From positions 1 to 6,324 of the forward strand of contig JAFZKM010000313.1 in NCBI GenBank assembly GCA_017553665.1: 6,324 nucleotides of DNA. The letters are read 5' to 3'. Below are positions 1-4,194 of this stretch, in pieces. The notes beneath the pieces were generated by a model, which saw only the letters and a program-made list of their open reading frames with translations, searched no databases and was not told the DNA's origin. Position numbers and translations under genes: made by a program. The stretch comes from Lachnospiraceae bacterium. GTDB lineage: Bacteria; Bacillota_A; Clostridia; Lachnospirales; Lachnospiraceae. Position 1 is the first letter of the stretch. Each line of letters starts with the position of its first letter.

Positions 1-609
1 CTCGTTGATTCGCTCGGAACCTTCTTCGACGCGTTCTATCTGGATGATATTGAGTCGACTCCTCTGGTCAATGTTACCGAGGAGACCTTCGAGGATGTCG
101 CGAACATTTCCTATGAGTTCACATTCCTCATTTGCGCGGTGATCATCTTCATCTTCCTGATGATCAGGCAGGCGGCGGAAATGAAGAAGCGCAAGGATAA
201 CGGCAATACTAAGGAAAATGCCGCTATGAACACGCTTAAGGGCCTTGACGATGAAGACGATGAGGCTCTTATGAAAGCTCTTGCGGATCTTGACGGTAAG
301 ACCACAGTTGTGGCAGGAAAGAAAGAGACCATCGCTCCTGCGGGCGAGTTCGTTCCCTTAAGGCTTTCGGATCAGGTGAGCAGGATCCTCGCTGCGGTAT
401 TCGAGACCGCGGGACAGGCAACCTATGTATACGCGATGAGCGGAAACGGTGTTGTGGCAGCACCCATGATCGCGTCCTACAGCATCATTTCGCTGATCCT
501 TTCGAGAATCTTCCTCAAGGAGAAACTGAGCGAGAAACAGTACATCGCGGTAGTTGTCGTTATCGCCGGAATCGCGATACTCGGCATAGTCGAAGGACTT
601 GCGGAATAA
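1..609 (+). CDS. DMT/EamA-type membrane transporter, C-terminal part (5' truncated by window edge)
   Basis: The reading frame is open from the first base to a TAA stop at 607-609, giving 202 visible residues; the start lies outside the window. Hydrophobic segments fall at about residues 39-55, 128-145, 150-170 and 180-198. The last two, with the short charged turn LKEKLSEKQ (172-180) between them, match the C-terminal half of an EamA domain of the drug/metabolite transporter superfamily, where a conserved Glu-containing turn separates the final two helices. The family comprises inner-membrane carriers of metabolites, amino acids or drugs; no substrate can be inferred here. An unusual point is a long hydrophilic stretch at about residues 56-118, Lys-rich first and then Asp/Glu-rich, between two membrane segments. 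Family membership is fairly secure. A start at the internal ATG at 139 is unlikely because the upstream frame is open and encodes plausible transporter sequence. Confidence 0.8.
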   Translation, partial: LVDSLGTFFDAFYLDDIESTPLVNVTEETFEDVANISYEFTFLICAVIIFIFLMIRQAAEMKKRKDNGNTKENAAMNTLKGLDDEDDEALMKALADLDGKTTVVAGKKETIAPAGEFVPLRLSDQVSRILAAVFETAGQATYVYAMSGNGVVAAPMIASYSIISLILSRIFLKEKLSEKQYIAVVVVIAGIAILGIVEGLAE

Positions 610-636
610 GCTTTATCAGCGGGATAAAGGCTTCTT
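608..636 (+). terminator. Weak intrinsic terminator after the transporter gene
   Basis: CTTTATC (611-617) pairs perfectly with GATAAAG (623-629) around the 5-base loop AGCGG. AAG at 608-610 can extend the stem by pairing with CTT at 631-633 if G630 is bulged. The tail is only CTTCTT, so termination may be inefficient. It directly abuts the -35 element of the next promoter, which fits separation of the transporter transcript from the SRP RNA. Confidence 0.45.
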
Positions 637-663
637 GACATTGGAGCCAAAAGCAATTATACT
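635..663 (+). promoter_or_regulatory. Sigma-A type promoter of the SRP RNA gene
   Basis: The -35 hexamer TTGACA (635-640) is a perfect consensus and is separated by exactly 17 bp from TATACT (658-663), which differs from the -10 consensus at one position. The predicted start is at about 669-671, exactly where the closing helix of the SRP RNA begins. Such a strong match is expected for a highly expressed stable RNA. Confidence 0.9.
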
Positions 664-669
664 ATCATT

Positions 670-935
670 TGTCGCGCAGCCGGGGAGTCAGCGGTGCCCT
701 GAACCTGCAATCCGCTACAGCAGGGGTGATGTTCGGCAGAGGGTGGGGCGTGTTGCGCAGCCCCATATAAGTGATGTTGACGTTTGGGTCTCACACAACA
801 GGAACCCGTGAACCGTGTCAGGGTAGGAATACAGCAGCACTAAGCGGTGCATTCTGTGTGTTGTGAGGCAGCCTGGACCGAGTTAACTGTATGGGTAACG
901 GTGATATTCTTCATTCGAAGCAGAACGCGCGGCAT
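670..935 (+). ncRNA. ffs: Signal recognition particle RNA, large bacterial type (scRNA)
   Basis: This RNA is the scaffold of the signal recognition particle. It binds Ffh and directs ribosomes making membrane and secreted proteins to FtsY. Several blocks match the known Bacillus-type SRP RNA: the Alu-domain segment around GAACCTGCAATCCGCTA (701-717) with its CCTGC/GCAGG hairpin (704-708 with 720-724), the block AAGTGATGTTGACGTTTGGG (769-788), the helix 8 region, and the 3' block GCCTGGACCGAGTTAACTG (871-889). The helix 8 apex has a GGAA tetraloop (826-829) closed by GTA/TAC, flanked by the GTCAGG and AGCAGC loop strands that Ffh binds. The ends GTCGCGC (671-677) and GCGCGGC (927-933) pair along their full length, with T670-A934 adding one more pair, which fixes the boundaries to within a few bases. 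The length of about 266 nt fits the roughly 270-nt family. Small open frames across it are not genes. Confidence 0.95.
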
Positions 936-936
936 T

Positions 937-953
937 CTTTTGTGTGATAAAAG
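937..953 (+). other. Small AT-rich hairpin downstream of SRP RNA
   Basis: CTTTT (937-941) pairs with AAAAG (949-953) around a 7-base loop, directly 3' of the closing helix of the SRP RNA. It lies in the 3' trailer before the strong terminator and could mark or protect a processing boundary. The pairing is seen in the sequence; the role is inference. Confidence 0.3.
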
Positions 954-967
954 AGAACTGAGTGAAC

Positions 968-1008
968 AGACATCGAGCGGGCTTTGCCCGCGAGATGTCT
1001 TTATTTAT
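968..1008 (+). terminator. Strong intrinsic terminator of the SRP RNA transcript
   Basis: AGACATC (968-974) pairs with GATGTCT (994-1000) and GCGGGC (977-982) pairs with GCCCGC (986-991), with a tandem GA/GA mismatch between the two helices and a TTT loop. The 13 base pairs are followed by the T-rich tail TTATTTATT. It closes the SRP RNA unit and insulates it from the downstream genes. Confidence 0.85.
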
Positions 1009-1036
1009 TGCGTTTGTAAACATGTTGTCATATAAT
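1008..1036 (+). promoter_or_regulatory. Probable promoter of the three-gene cluster
   Basis: TTGCGT (1008-1013) is followed after 17 bp by a perfect TATAAT (1031-1036). The predicted start near 1043 would leave a leader of about 65 nt before the ATG at 1108 and keep the ribosome binding site in the transcript. The -35 is only partly consensus. A second TATAAT at 1085-1090 has no recognisable -35 and would start transcription inside the ribosome binding site, so it is less likely. Confidence 0.5.
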
Positions 1037-1107
1037 AAAAAATGAATAAATGTGAGCAGTGGTAAGGTATTAATAGCATTTCTGTATAATGACCGGAGAA
1101 TAACACT

Positions 1108-3420
1108 ATGAATCTAAATTCAACCAATCAGGTGCCGGCAGGAACCGTGATATTTGAGGCGGGCAAAGAAGACGGATGCATATATATGGTGCTGAAGGGC
1201 AAGGTACTGCTTTCCTCGGGCGGTGCAGGCGTCGTGATGGGCGCAGGCAGCCTGCTCGGGCTCGAACAGCTGTCGGGCAATCCTTATCCCTATACCTGCA
1301 AGGCGACGGAAGACGCTTCGGTCTACGCGGTTTCCGCGGACTCGGAGAAGGGCATTTACGCGCTCCTTGCCGCGAATAAGGATTATAACGGCATCACGGT
1401 GTACAACCATGCCCGTCTTGTATCCGAACTGTCAAAGCAGCAGGGGAAGCTTGCGGAATGCGCGGCAAGCCTTTATGACGATATCAAAGGCTTTAACGAG
1501 GAATTCCTGAGCACTGCGCAGAAGAACGGCTGCAAGACCGGACTTCTGGCCGAGATAGCGGGTGTGGAGCCTTTCGCGGCCTCGGCGAGGGAGCGCGCGG
1601 ACACGCAGCTTCTGCTTGAGTATTCGAAGATACCGTACGACGCGGTCAAGACCTTCTACGGATTCAGCTCCAAGCTCGCCGTTGAAGAGATGAAGAAGAT
1701 GACGGCATGTGAGGATTCGCTTCTGCATGCCTGCTCGGAGAGCGCCGATTATGTGGAAGAGATCTACATGCTGCTGGCCGGAAGCGAGAAGAGCCTTTAC
1801 CGCAATCTGCTCGGACTTGCGATAGATCTTAAGAAGAAGGGCGCCGATACTTCCGTCATTGACGATATGATAAATGCCTGCCGTGAATACACGACTCTGG
1901 TGAAGCAGCTTATCGGAACCCAGACCACGCGCAGATGGCGTGTCGACGAGGCTGCTCTTGACGCAATGTATGAGACCTATACGGGAGGCGGAGATTTCAG
2001 GGATGAGAACGATGTCGCGGGAGCAGCGGTTGAAGGCGCGCTCGCAAATCTCGTTAATTCTCTGAACAATACATTTAAACAGCTTGTCGATTTCGGTGAT
2101 TATCCCGAGGATAAGGCAGGCGAATTCGAAGAGCTGCTGAAGCAGTTCGCGGAACTCCCTGACAAGGGCAGCACCGACGAGGCCGTCAGAAAGCTCAGAA
2201 AGAGCGTTACCGAGCATTATTACGATCTGTACAAGCGTGTGGTGCTCAATTCATTTACACAGCCTAAGATACCGAAGGCGGTTGAGCTGTTCCTCGATCT
2301 GGGCCTGGTAAGCGAGAAGCTGATCACGCCCGATGAGCTGCTGCAGATCGTTCAGCTGAAGAAGACCGCGGTATCGTCTCCCTGCACCGTATATTCGATG
2401 TCAGAGTGGCTGAGAGCCGTTTATAACGAAGAACAGGAGCCTTCGAGGAACGATCTCGGACAGGATTACGCGGAGGCGCTGCGTGAGCAGAGGAAGACCG
2501 GACAGATCACCGAGGAGGAAGCGAAGGAGCTCATGTCCGATCCGGTCAAGAAGGTCGAATATGAGATCAGTAACGTTATGGTCCATGCGAACAGAGTTGT
2601 AAACGGACAGCTCTCGATATTTGTTCCGTTCCTTTATTCGGAGCAGCTCGCGGGCGATATCGAAAAAGGTTATATGACCTCGAAGCGTCTGAATTTCGCG
2701 GTCGAGGACATTACGGCGATAGATTTCTCGGTATTCTGCCGTGAGGCGCTGTTTGTCGACGAAGAGAACGGCATCGAGCGCGAGTATGAGATGAAGAACG
2801 TTTATCCGAACTTCATCATCTATCCGATCGCGGGCGAGAATGTGGTAATGTGGCAGGAGATCACGGGCAGAAAGCGCGACAGTGAGGGCAGATTCTTTGC
2901 TCCCGCGTTTACGTTCGTTGCTCTCAATGATATGCTGATACGCTCGTTCGGACATTTCAGATGGGCGCTGTGCAAGACCATTCAGGGTGTCAACTGGAAC
3001 AATATCCAGGTGAGGTCGCTTACCGCCGAATATTCGGATTATATTCAGTTCTACAAGAAAAACCATGACCTGTCGGACGAGTGGAAGGAGAAGGTAAAGC
3101 TCCAGATCCAGCGCGGCAGGAACAACTTAAGGCAGGTATTTACACTCGATTACGAATTGTGGGTAAAGGCAGAGAGCACCGGCTCCGTACGCCTGAACAA
3201 GGTAGTGCGCGAGATGCTCGCGACATATTGTCCTTTCGGGGCAAGCATACGCGAGGCCGTCTGCCGTCAGCCTATCTTCGAAGGCGCGTTCGCGAGGAGC
3301 AACAGAGAGCGCGCGAAGAAGGTGCATGAGATCGAACTCCGCCATAAGGCACTCGAGGCAAAGGGCATCGAGGTACCCGAGGCACTCGTTCGTACCCTGG
3401 AATTCTATAAATCAATGTGA
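1108..3420 (+). CDS. Large protein with N-terminal cyclic-nucleotide-binding-like (CRP-type) domain; C-terminal region unrecognised
   Basis: The protein has 770 residues. The ATG at 1108 is preceded by GGAGA at 1095-1099 with 8-nt spacing. Residues about 8-90 look like a CRP/cNMP-binding beta-barrel: VPAGTVIFEAGK (9-20), IYMVLKGKVLL (25-35), GAGSLLGLEQLSG (45-57), then a strand ending near residue 76. In ligand-binding members the phosphate-binding cassette carries a Gly-Glu pair and an Arg-Ser pair. Here the corresponding stretch reads GL...YP (51-61), so cAMP/cGMP binding is doubtful. No helix-turn-helix follows, so it is not a standard CRP/FNR regulator. Residues about 100-480 are mostly predicted helical and charged. 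Residues about 490-720 are richer in aromatics (for example FGHFRWALCKTIQGVNWN, 614-631) and look like a compact folded domain that I cannot assign. No signal peptide or membrane segment is seen, so it is probably cytoplasmic. It is the first gene of a probable operon, 20 bp before the ABC ATPase gene. The function is unknown; a sensory or scaffold role is inference. Confidence 0.85.
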   Translation: MNLNSTNQVPAGTVIFEAGKEDGCIYMVLKGKVLLSSGGAGVVMGAGSLLGLEQLSGNPYPYTCKATEDASVYAVSADSEKGIYALLAANKDYNGITVYNHARLVSELSKQQGKLAECAASLYDDIKGFNEEFLSTAQKNGCKTGLLAEIAGVEPFAASARERADTQLLLEYSKIPYDAVKTFYGFSSKLAVEEMKKMTACEDSLLHACSESADYVEEIYMLLAGSEKSLYRNLLGLAIDLKKKGADTSVIDDMINACREYTTLVKQLIGTQTTRRWRVDEAALDAMYETYTGGGDFRDENDVAGAAVEGALANLVNSLNNTFKQLVDFGDYPEDKAGEFEELLKQFAELPDKGSTDEAVRKLRKSVTEHYYDLYKRVVLNSFTQPKIPKAVELFLDLGLVSEKLITPDELLQIVQLKKTAVSSPCTVYSMSEWLRAVYNEEQEPSRNDLGQDYAEALREQRKTGQITEEEAKELMSDPVKKVEYEISNVMVHANRVVNGQLSIFVPFLYSEQLAGDIEKGYMTSKRLNFAVEDITAIDFSVFCREALFVDEENGIEREYEMKNVYPNFIIYPIAGENVVMWQEITGRKRDSEGRFFAPAFTFVALNDMLIRSFGHFRWALCKTIQGVNWNNIQVRSLTAEYSDYIQFYKKNHDLSDEWKEKVKLQIQRGRNNLRQVFTLDYELWVKAESTGSVRLNKVVREMLATYCPFGASIREAVCRQPIFEGAFARSNRERAKKVHEIELRHKALEAKGIEVPEALVRTLEFYKSM

Positions 3421-3431
3421 TCGTCACTATC

Positions 3432-3435
3432 GGAG
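3432..3435 (+). promoter_or_regulatory. Ribosome binding site that decides the ABC ATPase start
   Basis: GGAG lies 5 nt before the ATG at 3441. It supports that start over an in-frame GTG at 3417 that overlaps the stop codon of the preceding gene and would add eight residues (MIVTIGAF) not typical of ABC ATPase N-termini. Confidence 0.6.
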
Positions 3436-3440
3436 CGTTT

Positions 3441-4166
3441 ATGCTGGAAGTTAAGAACGTTATCAAGAATTATCACGGCAAAAGAGTCGTGGACGGTCTG
3501 TCGTTCTGCGTAGAGAGCGGACAGATACTCGGGCTGGTGGGCGCGAACGGCGCCGGTAAATCCACCTGTGTCTCGATGATCGCGACATTGATAAAGCCGG
3601 ACGGCGGAACCATATTGTACAACGGAGAGGACATTGCAGCGAACCCGCGCGCGATCCGTTCGCGTATGGGTTTTGTCCCGCAGGACATCGCGTTGTACGA
3701 GACGCTCTCGGGCATGGACAATCTCCGCTTCTGGGGAAGGGAATACGGAGTGGAAGCGTCGGGACTTGACGCGGCCATAGAGAGAGTATGCCGGATCATA
3801 AGCTTTGACCGTGATATGCTGAAAAAACGCGTGAGCGAGTATTCCGGCGGAATGAAGAGAAGGCTTAATATCGGCGTTGCGCTGCTGCATGAACCTGAGC
3901 TCGTGGTGCTCGATGAGCCCACGACCGGTATTGACATCCAATCCGGAAGTCAGATCCTCGACGCGATCGAAAATCTGCGCAGGCAGGGAACGGCAGTGGT
4001 ATATGTCGGTCATTATATGGAAGAGGTTGAGCGGATATCGACGCATCTTTGCGTGATGGACGGCGGCAAATGCCGCGCGTTCGGCTCGAAGGAAGAGCTG
4101 CTCGAAACCCCGGAGGGAAGGATAACGCTGACGGAGCTTTATACGAGGCTTTGCGGACAGCAGTAA
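3441..4166 (+). CDS. ABC transporter ATP-binding protein, ABC-2/NatA-CcmA-like
   Basis: This 241-residue nucleotide-binding domain couples ATP hydrolysis to a membrane permease, here most like the ABC-2 export class. All catalytic motifs are present: Walker A GANGAGKST (34-42), Q-loop Gln81 in FVPQD, signature YSGGM (134-138) followed by KRRLNI, Walker B LVVLDE (154-159), D-loop TTGID (161-165) and switch His191 in VGHYMEE. The length is that of a bare ATPase domain, shorter than the ~300-residue drug-export type with its extra C-terminal region. The chosen ATG gives the usual family start (LEVKNVIKNYHGKRVVDGLSF-like). No permease gene is visible: the upstream gene has no membrane segments and the visible downstream protein has none either. 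A partner permease may lie beyond the right edge or elsewhere. Gaps of 20 bp upstream and 28 bp downstream suggest co-transcription. The family call is secure; the substrate is unknown. Confidence 0.93.
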   Translation: MLEVKNVIKNYHGKRVVDGLSFCVESGQILGLVGANGAGKSTCVSMIATLIKPDGGTILYNGEDIAANPRAIRSRMGFVPQDIALYETLSGMDNLRFWGREYGVEASGLDAAIERVCRIISFDRDMLKKRVSEYSGGMKRRLNIGVALLHEPELVVLDEPTTGIDIQSGSQILDAIENLRRQGTAVVYVGHYMEEVERISTHLCVMDGGKCRAFGSKEELLETPEGRITLTELYTRLCGQQ

Positions 4167-4184
4167 TGTAAGAGGGAAAAGTAC

Positions 4185-4188
4185 AGGA
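4185..4188 (+). promoter_or_regulatory. Ribosome binding site supporting a GTG start
   Basis: AGGA sits 6 nt before the GTG at 4195, the start assigned to the TPR/AAA-like gene. The first in-frame ATG, at 4240, is 15 codons inside a helical segment that continues the TPR-like region, which favours the GTG. Confidence 0.55.
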
Positions 4189-4194
4189 AAGCAG

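Noticed and set aside
599..1035. Two short + strand open frames (70 and 62 codons) across the SRP RNA and its terminator
   Set aside because: They lie on a confidently identified structured RNA and its terminator hairpin, lack good ribosome binding sites, and have no protein-like composition.
1085..1090. TATAAT as the main promoter -10 for the gene at 1108
   Set aside because: No -35-like hexamer lies 16-18 bp upstream, and the transcript would begin within or after the ribosome binding site.
1432..3066. Minus strand open frames of 261 and 221 codons opposite the CRP-like gene
   Set aside because: Both are antisense shadows of a well-supported + strand gene with its own ribosome binding site; their sequence shows no domain.
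3417..3440. GTG start for the ABC ATPase overlapping the preceding TGA
   Set aside because: It would add eight residues not typical of the family, while ATG 3441 has GGAG at a suitable distance and gives the standard N-terminus. Translational coupling through the overlap cannot be fully excluded.
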